A stretch of 64,000 nt of DNA, taken from the NCBI GenBank assembly GCA_016748015.1, contig JAAOMT010000607.1, positions 220,017 through 284,016 of the forward strand, written 5' to 3'. The notes beneath the pieces are model-generated. The model ran no database searches and was not told where the DNA came from. It saw only the letters and a program-made list of their open reading frames with translations. Below are positions 1-12,280 of this stretch, one piece after another; position 1 is the first letter of the stretch, and each line of letters starts with the position of its first letter. This DNA is from Geosiphon pyriformis (taxonomy: Eukaryota; Glomeromycota; Glomeromycetes; Archaeosporales; Geosiphonaceae). The translations under genes were made by a program, and so were the position numbers.

Positions 1-1686
1 TTTTGGAAATAATTAGAGTTTTCTGAATTATTGCATTGTTGTGGAAGTTGATAAATTGTTTGATTGTCAGCTAAATATTCCTCTAATTTTTGATTGATGG
101 AATCACTGAACTGTTTCAACTTAAAGTCTAATTCAGATGATTTGTTCATCACTAGATTTACAGCTTGGACATGGTTAGCTTCTAATTCAGTGGCTTCAAA
201 ATCTCTAGCATTGATGACTGTGACTTGTAGATTGGCTGGATGCAGTGGGCATATGTATTGTAGGATACTACTGTATAATCCATGAATAAATTGATTTAGA
301 ATTTGGACCATTGTAAAATAGTCAGCATTGATGACTTGGATTTGGTGCAGATTTCTGTGGAAGCATCTCAAGTAAGTAGTGACTGCTTCAGTTTCTTCTT
401 GTTTAATGGTAGTAAAGGTATTTGTTAAATAGTTAATGCTATTATTATTACTGAAGTATCTTAGGAATTCAAGCTTAAATGTATTAAAATTTTGGAGTTT
501 GTTGATCAAGCTTTAATACCATGAGTTAGCAGTATTCTAAAAAAAATATGGAATGGCTTGCATAGCTCTGGCATCATTTTATCCATTAGTTGTGATAGCT
601 TTTTTCATGTCATTAAGTCATACTTGAGTGTTATTTTCTTTGTCCATGAATTTTTTGAGCTTTGTGATTGGTGCATATGCCATTTGTGTGATCAGTTGTT
701 GCTGTTGTACTAGTGGTGGTTGAAGTTGTTGTTGTAGTTATTAAAGTGGCTGTATTGGTTGTTGAAATAGTTGCTAAATCAGTGCAATAATTGGCTTAAT
801 TGATAGTTGATTGATGATGATTACTAGAGATAAGTTTGGTTGATTAGATTGGAGTTTTGATTGTTTAGAGTTTGCTGCTCTGAAGTTTGATTATTCAGAA
901 TTTTAATTTCCAGGTTTTCTAGGATTGGGTTTTAATAAGTAAATTTCTGATTGTTGTCTTCTTTTTCTTTTAATTCTGTTATTTCTAAGAATTTGCAGTT
1001 TCAAAATCTGGGAAAGGTGGCAGTGATCAGAGTCCTGATAGTGTTGGCAATCATGATTTGAATTCTTTAAAATAATTGCCATAAGTTTTTAATAGCTTTG
1101 TTTTCTTTTGTTTACTTTGAAATAGGAGTCACTTAAATATTAATGTTGTATTTAACATGAATACATCTGCTAATGTAATATTGATTGTACTTTCAGGTGT
1201 GTAGTAATATAATGGTTATGTTGGGGATTCGATTTTTTGTTTCTTCCAGTTTGGTACTTAGATTTCTTTTGGTATAACTGTTGGTGTTTGTAACTTTCCT
1301 TTACTTTTGTCTGTATAGGTAATGGGAAATTGTTGTTGAGTGTATCTTTTAATAGTTTAATTGATTTCTCTAATGATTGGTGCAAAACTATAATTTTATG
1401 GGAAGCTGGTGTGTTAAATTAATTCTGTGTAAAAATTCTTTCTTGCTGATTCAATGTCGACTGGTACTCCTAGGAAATTTTTGATTTTTTCATTAATGTA
1501 AAAATTGAAGACTGATTCTACTAGATAATAATTGTTGTTTAATCCTAATTGTTGGCTGTACTGTTGAAATAAGGATTTGGCAAATCCTAAATAGTTTGTC
1601 CCTATTATTTCTGTTTCTGCCACTTTTGGAATGGTTGTTGCTGGTGCTGGTTCTTTGTAAATTTATATCTCACAGGGAGCACCAAA
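1..1686 (-). pseudogene. GyA-1 gag (decayed, runs off left edge)
   Basis: Gag structural polyprotein of a Ty3/gypsy element, read on the minus strand from just inside its 5' LTR. The start (1414-1623) is an open 69-codon segment beginning MAETEIIG and holding the N-terminal block seen in all GyA copies (VFNFYINEKIKNFLGVP). The capsid-like retrotransposon gag domain lies at about 90-540, with recognisable blocks FLRYFSNNNSIN, AVTTYL and ILNQFIHGLYSSILQ. In between are many stops and shifts. A primer-binding-site-like TGGTGCTCCCTGTGAG reads on the minus strand next to the LTR. Protease and pol would lie left of the window. Identification as gag is secure; the gene is dead. Confidence 0.85.
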
Positions 1687-2531
1687 TGTTATAGTTGATT
1701 ATTTGAAGTCTTAAAGCAAATAACAAACTCATAATTTGGTACTTAGTTGATATATTGATGATGTTGATAATCTGAAGATTTTATCAATCTAAAGGTTTTG
1801 ATTAGAGTTTTTTATATAATAAACAGAGATTCAATGATTGTTTTATCTATAGCTTCCCGAAATCACAGTTTCATCAATTTTTTTCTTAGCATAATAGCTG
1901 GTAATCTTCCTGGTAAGCTATTTTCAATTGAGTGTTCTACCCTTATTCCTAGGTCTTTTATCAATGCTATATCCTGACATCAGTAACTCTGCACATTATT
2001 TCTTTTAATCAATTAGTACACAATAATAAGAAAAGAAAGAAAATAAAAGAAAATAAAAAAGTTAAGCCAAAATAATTAAGTTAGTATCCTGTTAATAGCC
2101 ATGATCAAGAGCTATTGTTTTTATATAGTCAAGTATAGATTACTATTAACATGAAGTATTGATAATGGAGAGTGAATTGAAATGACAAATAGTTATTTAT
2201 TAATATTTGGAATTTGGAAGATTGCTTAGATTAAATCTAAACTGAGAGGTCTTTTTTTTTTGTATTTTAATAATTATGATTTGTGAGTCTAATTGATTCT
2301 GAGTCTTCTTAACTAATTTTCTAACTTCTGATACTACTGCTATATAACCATAATTGAGATTTCTCAATTCCTCAATCTTTTACACCAGAAATTTTGCAAT
2401 TTCTGAAATCCTGCAATTTCTGAAATCCTGTAATTTTTCTGAGAGGAATCCTGAAATTCCACATTTACTACATCTATTTTGATTGGCTAATTTATGTATT
2501 AATATTTAATTTCTATATTCTATGAGTAACA
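1687..2531 (-). repeat. GyA LTR, type a (845 bp)
   Basis: On the minus strand it begins TGTTACTCATAG and ends ATAACA, followed by two bases and the primer binding site of GyA-1, so it is the 5' LTR of GyA-1. It also abuts the truncated RNase H of GyA-2 at 2532, so it serves as that unit's 3' LTR. The U3 part (about 2360-2500) carries repeated AATTTCTGAAATCCTG-like units, the same motif as in the LTRs at 44598 and 48487. An A-rich tract lies near 2020-2060. Confidence 0.85.
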
Positions 2532-3816
2532 TTATCTCCAAATTTTTACTTTTAAATTAATTGTGATTAGTATAGATGTCGAATTTTTGGCTTAAGTATT
2601 CCTTTTATTTCATAACTGCCTAATAGATAGCTAAATATTCTAATGCTAATATTCTATAATTCTTTTTGGCTGGACTTAAACTTCAGCTGGCATATATTAC
2701 TGAATGTTTTTTTTCATCTGGTTCTCTCTGTAATAATACTGCTTCCAATACTTGACCTAATATATTAGTAATAATAATAAATGGTCTGAATAGATCAATA
2801 CTAGTGCTTAAATGAGTTTTTTTCTTAAAGTGTCAAAAGCTTCTTGTTGTTTTTCAATCCATTTGTATTTTACATTCTTGGCTTGAAACAAGTAGAGTAA
2901 TTGAGCCAATTTGAAGAAGTTTTGAATAAAGTGTTAGTAATATTCAGCAAATCCTAAAAATGTTTGTAGTTTTCTCAAATTTGTTAATACTGGAAAGTTT
3001 TTGACAATTTCAATTTTGTCTGAATCTGTTTTAATATTATTTTTGCTCATGACATGTCTTAGAAATTTCAATTCTGTTTTGCTGAAAAAGCACTTGGTTG
3101 TATTTAGTTTCAATCCTGCTCTTTTTAACCTCTTGAACACTTGCTGAAAATAATACAAATAATCATCAAATGTTTTTGAGAACACATTGGTGTTATCCAA
3201 ATATATGACTACTGATTTCCATAGTAGTCTAATATAAACAATTTCCATAAGTCATTAAAATATGACTGAAGCATTGGTTAAGCTGAATAACATGACTTTA
3301 AATTTTCTTTTTTTTTCTGATAGTAAATGCAGTTTTTTCTTTGTCAGCTGGATTTATGACTACCTGCCAGTAATCACTATTTAGATTCAGTGTTGAAAAC
3401 CATTTTTTTTCTTCAAAAGTGTCGAATAATTTCTGAATATATGGAGTTGGATAGCTGTTTCTATGAATAATACTGTTAAGTTTTCTTTAATCTACACAAA
3501 AGCAAAATTTTCCATTTTTTTTATGGATTAATATTACTGATAATAACCATAGATTTATTGATGGTTGAATTAATCTATTGTCTAACATTTTGTTGATTTT
3601 TTATTGGATTATTTTGTAACTGACTGGTGGTACTCAGTATGCTTGTTGTTTAATTAGTATTGCATTTTCAGTCTTAATTTAATATTGGATAATGTCAGTT
3701 CTGCCAAATTCATTTTTACTTGTAAAAATATTTGTAAAATTGTTAAGTAATATCTTGAACTGCATTCTTTGAAGTGGATCTAGATTTCCCAAGTTTATTT
3801 ATTCCAATTGTTCTAG
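2532..3816 (-). pseudogene. GyA-2 reverse transcriptase and truncated RNase H
   Basis: RNA-directed DNA polymerase domain followed by RNase H. On the minus strand I see CFCVD near 3500, the palm block ending DYWQVVINP near 3360, and the active-site block VVIYLDNTNVF near 3200, where the second catalytic Asp of YxDD is Asn. Then come the thumb block KFLRHV, FLGFAEYY near 2940, and an RNase H part with LSPAKKNYRILALEYLAIY near 2650. It stops at KFDIYTNHN near 2570, in mid-domain, and the LTR begins at 2531. Stops and frameshifts are frequent. The longest open piece is 2934-3248. Integrase is absent altogether. Confidence 0.85.
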
Positions 3817-4209
3817 TTAGAGCAAATAACATTTTTTTTGTTCATATATTGTTTGTAATATAATGTTTACATATCTACACAGTTGTAAAAAATCTGAAAT
3901 AGTACTTGGTAGTTGTTTTTCGACTTCAGTGCTTAAATATCCTATGGTAGTTCTTTTTGGTATTTCAATAACATTTCCAATTGTGTTGTGGATAGGAATT
4001 TTTATGTGTTTTGGACTTTTAATTGATATGTAAAGATTGATGAGTTCAATTTTTCCTGATTTACAAATTGTAGTTTCTACTTCAAAAATTTGAGCTTGAT
4101 TCTTTACTTTTCTTTCTATAATTAATATGTACTGATTATATGACAGAATGGAAATTAATTGATGGATAAAGATAATTTTTCTCTTGTTAATAACTTTTTC
4201 CTCTGCCAT
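3817..4209 (-). pseudogene. GyA-2 pre-RT domain after dUTPase
   Basis: An open 130-codon piece. It matches the same position in GyB (12605-13051 and 56181-56534) and GyC (27983-28645) through the blocks LINLYISIKSPKHIKIPIHN, IEIPKRTTIGYLST and TISDFLQLC. This is the stretch just upstream of RT that in gypsy elements tends to be a small beta-rich domain. I do not assign a biochemical activity. It continues the reading of the dUTPase and leads into the RT region at 3816. Confidence 0.6.
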
Positions 4210-4640
4210 ATTAACTGGTATGTTTATTCTATCTGTAGATCCAAATTCACTTATCTCTCTTGCTATTATTCTTAATTCTTCTTTTTTTTTACTAATATTA
4301 ACTAAACTATTTTAATTAGAGATAGAAATATTGCTTGTGCTATCTTTTTATTTGGTTCAATAATATATTTTTTTTCTGAGTTATTTTGTAGCATTGCAAT
4401 AATATTTCCTACATATCTTGCATTAATTATTCCTCTTCTGATGTTAATTCTTTTTTTCACTAAGCTAGATTTAGATGCTAATTGAACTATGGTTGTTGCC
4501 AGAATTTCCAGTGCTATTTTCAGATTAATGCAGGTGTGTAAATGTAATTCTAATTTAATGGCATTTTTTCCTAAATATCTAAGATCAAATCTGGCATCAG
4601 TATTATGTACATGTTTTGGCATAATGTTTTTATCATTATC
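4210..4640 (-). pseudogene. GyA-2 dUTPase-like domain
   Basis: Trimeric-type dUTPase fold, an enzyme that hydrolyses dUTP to dUMP. Motif 1 reads NTDARFDL (usual TDAGFDL). Motif 2 reads QLASKSSLVKKRI. Motif 3 reads GIINARYVGN (usual GVIDAGYTGN). Motif 4 reads KKIAQAIFL. Motif 5, near 4230-4255, reads ISEFGSTDR. All five motifs are in the right order, but catalytic and sugar-binding positions have changed (the motif 3 Asp is Asn). It lies between the cysteine-rich domain and RT, as in GyB and GyC. Assignment is good; activity is unlikely. Confidence 0.75.
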
Positions 4641-5546
4641 ATTGAACTATTTCAGTTCTTGTTTTTTTGTAAGGTTAAGAAGTGTAATATATTGTTTTGG
4701 GTTGGAATTAGAGTCCAAATTGTTGTTATTGGTATTGCCATTTTGGACTGAACTGGAACCATTGTTTTTATCATCATTGTTAGAGTTTGAATAATGATTC
4801 TGATTTTGCTTTGTAGCTGTTAATTGGTTTTTTCTCTTCAGAAATTGTATAAATCATGTGCAATGATGGATTGTAAATGAGGTCACATTTATTACAATAT
4901 TAAAAGTCACAAGGAATTAGACAGTATTGACAAAGTTAAGTATTCAGCTGTTCCAGTCATTGTTTTTGTTCTTTTCTAATTAGCTTTAGGTTTTGGTAAT
5001 GTTTGTGAAATTGTTTAGGATTATCTTTGATGTTATTCAAAATATCAAAAGTCAGGATATATTTTAGTTCAAAAAGTATTAGGAGATTATTTTTAATTTT
5101 CAGTATTTTACTGAGTAAAGTATTTTCTGCTTTTGCACTTGCTATTTTCCAGATCTTGTGTTCATTATGTGAATAACCTTCTAATCTTCTTAGTGCTTAT
5201 TTTTAGGCATCATTAATAGGCTTTCCTTTTCATATCCAGTTATTGATTAAAATTGTGTATTGACATAATTTGTTACATGTTCCTCCTCCTTGCCCAGAAA
5301 TGTCATTCCACATTTCTTTATCAGATAAAATGATTTCACACACAAGACAAGATTTGTTGTCCCATTTTTTTTGTCTTTTTGGTCTTCTAAATTGCTTGAA
5401 GACACATAGGTGGCAGTAATACTTGATTGCTGTTGGCTACTCTTTATCATTGTTACAGCATGTGTTTATTGACAACAATTTCTTGTCACAATTGACACAA
5501 ATTAGCTTGGGTTGATGATAATTTGGCTGTGGTTGAGTAGTAATGA
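4641..5546 (-). pseudogene. GyA-2 cysteine-rich domain (interrupted by GyD-1)
   Basis: Minus-strand remnant of the Cys-rich block conserved in GyA, GyB and GyC between protease and dUTPase. From the GyD-1 junction it reads LICVNCDKKLLS, then a Cys pair near 5400, SCLVC near 5330, then GGTCNKLCQYTILINNW near 5250, and a last Cys pair near 4910. The pairs suggest zinc binding. I know no named family for it. It is broken by stops, by frameshifts and by the GyD-1 insertion at 5546. 4641-4830 is low-complexity linker towards dUTPase. Confidence 0.6.
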
Positions 5547-6204
5547 TGTTATGGTTGAAACCTATACTTCTTATTAATTATCACATGTATTAGCCACTAA
5601 TGTCACATAATTAGTCACTCTATTTTTAAATAGTGATCATTGACCTGATCATTGACCACTTTTAATAGTTATATAAGCAATGAATCTCTTAGCTGTAGAA
5701 AAGCATGTAAGAATTAATATAAAAGAAATCAAGGAAATAAAAGTAATAAAATAACAACTTTATCTCAATATTTCTCTTCTTGTTAATTTCTTTTTCTCTA
5801 CCTTCAAGTATCTGAACATCTTAAAAATAAAAAATTACTTATTGGTTATTTTTTACTTTTTTCCTGAAACATGTAATTGCAGCATTTAAAGATTATTGAA
5901 TAAAACATGACTGAAGAGTACATCTAATACCTGATATTGAATTCTAAGAGTGCTGACATAAGGCATAGAATTATACCAATGTGTGATCATTTGTTGACAG
6001 TATGAACTATCCCTCTACTTTCAGATTTCCCAGTTATTATTTAAAAAGTATAGTGACTAAGATATTTTATGAGACTGATCTTACATATTGAATCCATACT
6101 TATTCAATTCACTCTTTAAAGTTGAATTCTTTTTGATTCCTTTTATCACTCTACAATCCTGTTCTCTTTTGCTATTCATTAGCTTGTTACTTCAACCTAT
6201 AACA
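5547..6204 (+). repeat. GyD 5' LTR
   Basis: Starts TGTTATGGTTGAAACC and ends CTATAACA. It pairs with the copy at 22416-23072 along its whole length; the start of that copy reads TATTATAATTAAAACC, every visible change being G to A. U3 carries a direct repeat of TGATCATTGACC near 5634-5660, just before a TATA-like GTTATATAAG near 5669-5678. The primer binding site TGGTGCTCTCTGTGAGG follows at 6211. Confidence 0.85.
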
Positions 6205-6210
6205 TAAAAG

Positions 6211-6227
6211 TGGTGCTCTCTGTGAGG
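6211..6227 (+). promoter_or_regulatory. GyD primer binding site
   Basis: TGGTGCTCTCTGTGAGG lies six bases after the LTR end and starts with the TGG expected to pair with a tRNA CCA end. The same 17-mer, with one or two changes, follows the LTRs of GyA and GyB. I cannot say which tRNA it matches. Confidence 0.6.
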
Positions 6228-7790
6228 TTGTCAAAATCCACTTTGTTTCTTATTGTATAAGTGATTATTTATACTTGTTACAACAATTAAAAGAACATTT
6301 TAAAGCACATAACAAAAATAATCTAGACTTTATTAAACTCAATCCTTTGCTCTTCTGCTTGATTTGCTTCTCCATTGAAGAACAATTTAGCAAACAATTT
6401 CAAGACTTTTGGAACTAGTTTTTAAACAAGCATTTAGCTGAAACCTACACATCTTATACAACATATTATTTTAATCAAGCTTATTTTGAAAACAATTTTG
6501 AAAAAAGAAACAATAGCATCAATCAGCTTTTATATTCCACAACTTTTGAACAACAGCCCTCTGATTTCGAATATCTGAATCATCAAATTCACATTTGGAT
6601 TGCTGCCCATCAATCAACTGAAACTTTTTTTAAAACAGAAAAAAAAAGCTATTAAACTGCTTCTATTTTTAATTTTTTTTCAAGTAAATCAGAACATTTC
6701 ACACAAACAGTTATTCCTAAACCAATAACCCAAGACTCTATGCAACAAAATATTCTGATTGCTCTCCAAGGTATACAGACTGCTTTAGGGCAAAGAAACA
6801 ATACCCTATTACTACTATTCAGAGGTGATGCACAAGATTCAATTGAATAGTTGGATAATTTTGAAAAAGCTGCTACAGCCAACCAGTATGATAAAGAATA
6901 CAAGTTCCAAATTGTTGGTGGCTACCTCTAAGACTCTTCTGCTACTTGGTTCTTATAAGAAACAGATGCCAATGCTTAACACAAAATAATCAGATGGACA
7001 CTAACTAATGCTAAAGAAAAAAATATCTCTTTTACTATCCAGTTTAAAACCAAATTCAAAACTCCAATATTAATATCCAAATGACACATGAAATTAGAAA
7101 GAAGAACCCAAGGCCCTGGAAAAGTAGTGACTAAATATGCCAAAGCTATCAGAAAGCTAATCAAACATATAGATTCTGGGAGAAACTGAACAGAAGAGCA
7201 AAAAATCTATTCCTTCACAAAAGAATTAAAAATCAATCTATTGTATGCTTTTTGGTCTCTCTTGGCTTTAAAAGACAACTCAATAATGGATATGGCTATT
7301 GAACTGGCACAAAGAATTGAAAATAACCAAAAAATACATTTGAGATCTATATTTCCAGTTTTTGCTTCTGCTCCTGCCATGGCTCCAGCTTCACAAATAA
7401 CTGCTACTTCTTTTGCCACTCATACTCAAGACTCCAATGAACAATTAATAGACAAATTTACTGCTAACTTTGCTCAGTTATTAGAACTATTAGCCCAAGC
7501 AGTTAGAGACAATCAGCAACTCCAAAGACCCAGATTTGAATCCTGTTTTAATCAGTTCTAGCAACTCCCTTATCAAAGACAACAAAATTGTGGTCCATCT
7601 GTGTATTATTACTGTAGATTAAATGAACATATTTTCAGAGATTGCAATAATTCTCCTTTGTCTCCTTCAGTTCCTAGAAACAATAACAATCAAAACAACA
7701 GAACTATTAACAATAATACCTCTAATTAAAGACTCAATCATGCCAACATCAATTTCTTTGGAAAGGATCTCCTAGTTGAAGCCACTGTTT
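6228..7790 (+). pseudogene. GyD gag
   Basis: Decayed gag. A gag-type capsid region is visible as LFRGDAQDSIE, then DNFEKAATANQY and YKFQIVGGYL near 6820-6930, and KVVTKYAKAIRKLIKHI near 7120-7170. An open stretch at 7241-7561 includes the downstream capsid part. The nucleocapsid knuckle near 7606-7645 reads YYYCRLNEHIFRDC: the spacing of a CCHC zinc knuckle with its first Cys changed to Tyr. In-frame stops include the codons just before LDNFE and after FESCFNQF. Its N-terminal region does not show the conserved YINxKI block of the other families. Confidence 0.75.
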
Positions 7791-9176
7791 ATTAGTCTTT
7801 AAACTGATAGGTGTACCTCTAAAGGGTGAGAGTACAAGCCAACCAGAAAAAAACCCTTTTTTCACTTTTAACTTAATTGATAATAATCATAAAATAGATG
7901 AATTAGCAATCAACACTTCTGAATCAACAAAAAAGAAAAAAAAGCCAAAGTTGATTTCATTCTAGATCCCAACAAAGTCTCAACTTCCACTGCTGATAAC
8001 AATAAGCCACCAAAAGCCAAGGTTTTTAAAAATTTTTTAAAGTTAGAACTCCCAAAAATAGTACAAAAATCTGGTTTCTATTCTGTTGTCAAAAATCTCA
8101 TAGAAACCCCAGCTTATATTATCTTTGGCCAGTTAATAATTCATCCTCAATTCAGAAAAGATTTTTACAAATTACTATTTCCAAAAAAAAAAACACCAAA
8201 GACCAACAAATGCCTATGTCAAGCTGAACTTGCTGACATCAGTAATGTTACCCCTTTTATCTGTAAAACTCAAGTGGCTGGTTACTTCATTGATCTGATC
8301 CTGAATAGTAGATTATCTGTTAGTGTCATTGTCAAATACTTTTTAGAAACAATTGGTAGAAAGATTGATGAACCATCCACATGACCAATAACCAATGTAC
8401 ATAGTGACAAGAAAAAAGGTCTGGGCATAGCCAAAGCTGTTTCTGTCCGAATTAATGGCATCAACATTGAAACTGACATGGAAGTATCTGAAGCAAAAGA
8501 ATACACCATAATAGTTGGCAATAAATGGCTCAAAAAAATTAAAGTCTTGCTTGATTATGAACTCTGTGAACTGATCATCAAATGTGATAAAAAACCTATT
8601 GTAGTTAAGTGTCACTATTAAACAACTCCTTTAGTACCCAAACAAAGCCAAGAAGAAAAACAATCAGATGAATCAAATGATGATGAGAGTGATAATAAAG
8701 AAGATCAAAAAGAACAAAAAAAAACTGTTAAACTCGCCTATACTATCTTTACCAGCAATGGCAAGCCACTAGACAATATTAAAGCTAACAAAGAAGGAAT
8801 CATGGTAAATGGCAAGCTGATCTGCTGGTTCTACTATGATATCCTCAGAAAAATCTTTGACAGAAAATCTGGCAAAAAAGCCAAATACAGTTATTGGTAA
8901 CATGATCTTTGTGCACAGTACTGGTGTAATAAACCTTTACCAAATGATAAATGCAAATCTTGTTTGATCTATTACAAAAATTGGAAACCAATTAGCTTGA
9001 TACTTCAAGAAAAACTTAAAAAAATACAAAAGTCTTTTGAAAATAAATCACCTGAAATTCAATTACTAGTTATAGAACAAAGAAAACCTTCTCCTGAAGA
9101 AAAAAAAATAGACATTGAAAATTTGTTGGCTAAAAATAGTCTAGTTATTTTAAAAGAAAGTGATGCTTTTAAACAC
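7791..9176 (+). pseudogene. GyD aspartic protease and Cys-rich remnant
   Basis: Retropepsin-like region. The active-site block near 8295-8335 reads IDLILNSRLSVSVIVK, where the usual DSG is NSR, so the catalytic Asp is lost. The flap region and a C-terminal block (TIIVGNKWLKKIKVLLDYE, near 8500-8570) follow. An acidic, Lys-rich linker covers about 8640-8730. Then a short Cys-rich stretch near 8820-8970 (LICWFYY, LCAQYWCNKPLP, CKSC) resembles the Cys-rich domain of GyC in spacing. It ends at KESDAFKH, a typical segment just ahead of RT, where GyB-1 is inserted. Confidence 0.7.
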
Positions 9177-10288
9177 TGTTATGAGTAAACTTGGGGGATA
9201 ATGGAAATGGTAATATTTGGTGCTTTCAATTATTGGTGATGCATTTTCCATGTAATTCTGTTGGCTTAGTCTTGATTATCAGTTTTTGAAGATCTATTTC
9301 TGGATGTAAATTTATTTGTTGAGTTTTTTGGTTATAAGACACAGAGTTTGTCTTTCATTGATTGCAACATTTTCTGTAAATGTGAGCTTTCTTCTCCAAA
9401 CTAATAAGCACAGTCATTAGGGTCTGGCATTGTTTTTTTGCCCTTTTGGTAAGCTAACAAGATAATATTAATATCTAAAACTTAGGGGGAGCTTTCCTCT
9501 TTTACCAGGCTATTATGAAGTCTATTTTCAGACAGTTGATTTTACTATGTTGCTGCTCCACAAAAAAAAATAAGAAAGGAAAAAAAAAGAAAAAAAAAAG
9601 AAAAAAAAAAAAAGAAAAAATAAATTAGTATCATCAATCACTGTAATCAAGAGTGATTGGTCCAAATTGTTAATAGTTTGAAACGGTTATGTTAAGAGCA
9701 TCTGTTTTAAAACAAAGGTATAAGACAAGGATTAATTTATGTAAATTCCACAAAGTTCAAGAACATAAATTTGTGATTCTGATTTTTTTAATAATTGGTT
9801 TATTTTAGAAGATGAAATAGGGAAGATAATAAATAATGAAGGAGTATGAATATTTGATTCTTGTCTAGAGGTTTGTATCTATCTGTCTGTTTTTCTAACT
9901 TCTATAACTACTTGTTTTTATACATTTTTTTGGTTTTACAGGATTGCTTTCAATTGTCTTGCTATCATTAACTATTGTTTTGTTTTTTCTGTTATTGCTT
10001 TGTTTTTCTATGTTATTGCTAGTTATTCTATGTTATAACACATTATCTGATATTATTACATGTTATTCTGTGTTATTCTACATTATAACACATTATCCTA
10101 TATTATAACGCATTTATCTAATGTTATTGCACACTATTTTGTGTTATCCTGCATTATAACATGTTATTCTATGTTATAACATGTTATCCAACGTTATTGT
10201 ACACTATTCTGTGTTATGTCACGTTTTGGTCATGTTTTGGTCACTTTTTCTTCATAACTTTGGATTAGTTTTTCTACTTGGATAATAT
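9177..10288 (-). repeat. GyB 3' LTR of GyB-1 (1112 bp)
   Basis: Minus strand starts TATTATCCAAGTAG (other copies TGTTACCCAAGTAG) and ends CTCATAACA. It is complete against the copies at 48978, 51047 and 60170. It holds the palindromic ATAAC-GTTAT array (about 10020-10215), a TATA-like box (near 9930) and an A-rich tract (about 9568-9623, poly-pyrimidine on the minus strand). The polypurine tract AAAAAGAGAGGGATAA sits immediately upstream on the minus strand. Confidence 0.88.
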
Positions 10289-11270
10289 TATCCCTCTCTT
10301 TTTAGAATTGAGCTCTTGTGAAATCATATGTATCTGTTCCTATGTCTTTGTTTATATAATGTTTGATGATTGCATTGAGTATTGTTTTTCATAGGTCTTT
10401 GAACTGTTGATTGGTAATTTGTCTTATGTCGATCTATACAACAGTATGTTTGGACAATATTGGAAAGCGGCATATAGTCAGTATGCTGCTTTGTAATATA
10501 AGATCAGGTTTTTTTTCTCTACAAACTTTTCTACTTGTTGTATTGCTTTTTTGTTGAATGTTTTCTGGCTGAGGTCTTCATATAGTGTTTTTAAGTCAAG
10601 TTGTTCTCCAATTTTGTAGAACCAATATGTTGAAAAAAGTCTTTTTTTCCATTCCTGGGCATTGTTAGGTGTCCACTCTCTTGTTTTAGGGAGTTTAGTT
10701 TCATGAGCTAAAGCTTCTTTTATTTCTTCAAGCTTGGAGACCAAGTATTTTCTTTTGTAATCTTTTTCTCATTCTTTGCCTCTTTCTTCTCCACCTTCTG
10801 TCTGAAGACAATTTTTTCTCCAACATTGCCTTTTGGGTGGTGGGTAAAGAAGAAAATGTTTAGTTTTAATTGAATTCTCATCCTCCTCTCTCCTGCTCTT
10901 ATCTTTGTACCATATCTCTTTTTTATCAATTGTTATTTCTATTTGAACAGGAGATTTTTGAATTGTTTTAAATAATTGTTTAGATAATTTTAAAATTTGA
11001 TCTGAAAGATCCATGTTGAAATTTTTATTGTTTCTTGCTGCTTTTTGAATGCTATATATATTTGAATTCCCCAATTTAATTTGCTGTCTATTGTCTACAT
11101 TTTGATGATGATGATTGGTTCCAGATCTTGTGGTATATCTTCTGGTTTGATTAATGAAATTTGTGTTCCTAGTTGAGGTACTGATGATGATAATTTCAGT
11201 TTTGCATGATAAATTTTTAACCAATTTCCATGCACTACTTTCTTTAAAATCTTGTCTTCCAATCATAGTT
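10289..11270 (-). pseudogene. GyB-1 post-integrase C-terminal domain
   Basis: Two open pieces on the minus strand (10769-11266 and 10478-10744) in different frames. They match the same place in GyB-2 (59400-60155). The second piece carries EEIKEALAHETKLPKTREW, WFYKIGEQLDLKTLYEDLSQ, TFNKKAIQQVEKFVEKKN and LYYKAAY. It also aligns by eye with the 31370-31804 protein of GyC-2. Function unknown. It comes after integrase and ends at the polypurine tract, so it is the last coding block of the element. Helical, charged and without a signal peptide. Confidence 0.65.
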
Positions 11271-12280
11271 TGTAAGCTCCATTTCCTAAAGCTTTGTGTA
11301 TATGGAATAGACTGTCCTACTTTGGGTTGAACTTTTCACTCCACTATTTTTTAGCTTTTGTACGAAATAACAGTACCTGGTCTTCAATCTTGAATTCCAT
11401 TGGTTGTTCAAGTAGGCAATTGTCATGTCTTTTTTTTTGTCATTTTTGAGTATTACTAATGTTATCAGCTGCTGTTCTTTGATTGTTTTCTAACATTTCT
11501 ATTAGCTAGTATGTTCTGTGGTACAAGGTAGCTTTAAAATTCTCTTTGGTGATTGTTTCTGTTAGGTAGGACAATATTTCTTGTTTGATAGGTAATGTAG
11601 CTTTCCTTTTATAAACTAATTTGAATGGTGTGAAATGTGTTGTATTTTGCTTTAGTGTATGATATGCAAAGAGTACTGAAGGTATGAATAAGTCCCATTT
11701 TTGTTCATTTTCTTAACTTATTTTTGTTAATCCTTCACACAGTATTTAGTTAAACCATTCTACCAGTCCATTAGTTTGTGAGTAGTATGATAACAATAAA
11801 AGACATTTTATACCAAACTGTTAGCTTAATTCTGTTAATGTATTATTGACAAAATGCATTCCTTAATCAGATAACAATTATTTCAGACACTTATGTCGGC
11901 AAATTAGGTTTTAATGTACAAACTCAGCTACTGTTTTGGTATTAGCTACTTGAATTGCTCTGGCTTCTGGCCATTTTGTAAGATAATCAATGACTACAGT
12001 AATATACTAATTTCTTTTGGATGTAATTGAGAGAGAACCAACCAAATCAATCCCAATTTTATCAAATAGATTTTCAACTGGAATAAGTTGAAGTGGTTCT
12101 GTTGATCTTGCTCCTCCTCTTTGCTGGCATGCATCACAATTGAGCACATATTCGAAAATGTCTTTGTACATCATTGGCCAATAGTATAAATTTAGTGTTT
12201 TTTTGAAGGTAGCATCTTAGTTAAAGTATCCTGACATTGGATCTAAGTGCATGCTATATAGTATAGTTTCTCTTTCACTG
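11271..12280 (-). pseudogene. GyB-1 integrase (decayed)
   Basis: DDE integrase remnant on the minus strand. The CDACQRRGGA block (second half of the HHCC zinc finger) is near 12120, followed by a core block reading IGIDLVG near 12050, which keeps the first catalytic Asp. KWPEARAIQVA lies near 11950 and the QTNGLVEWFN region near 11750. No open piece above 60 codons survives because of scattered stops. Order and spacing match integrase of GyB-2 (58020-59170) and GyC-2 (30042-31340). Confidence 0.75.
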
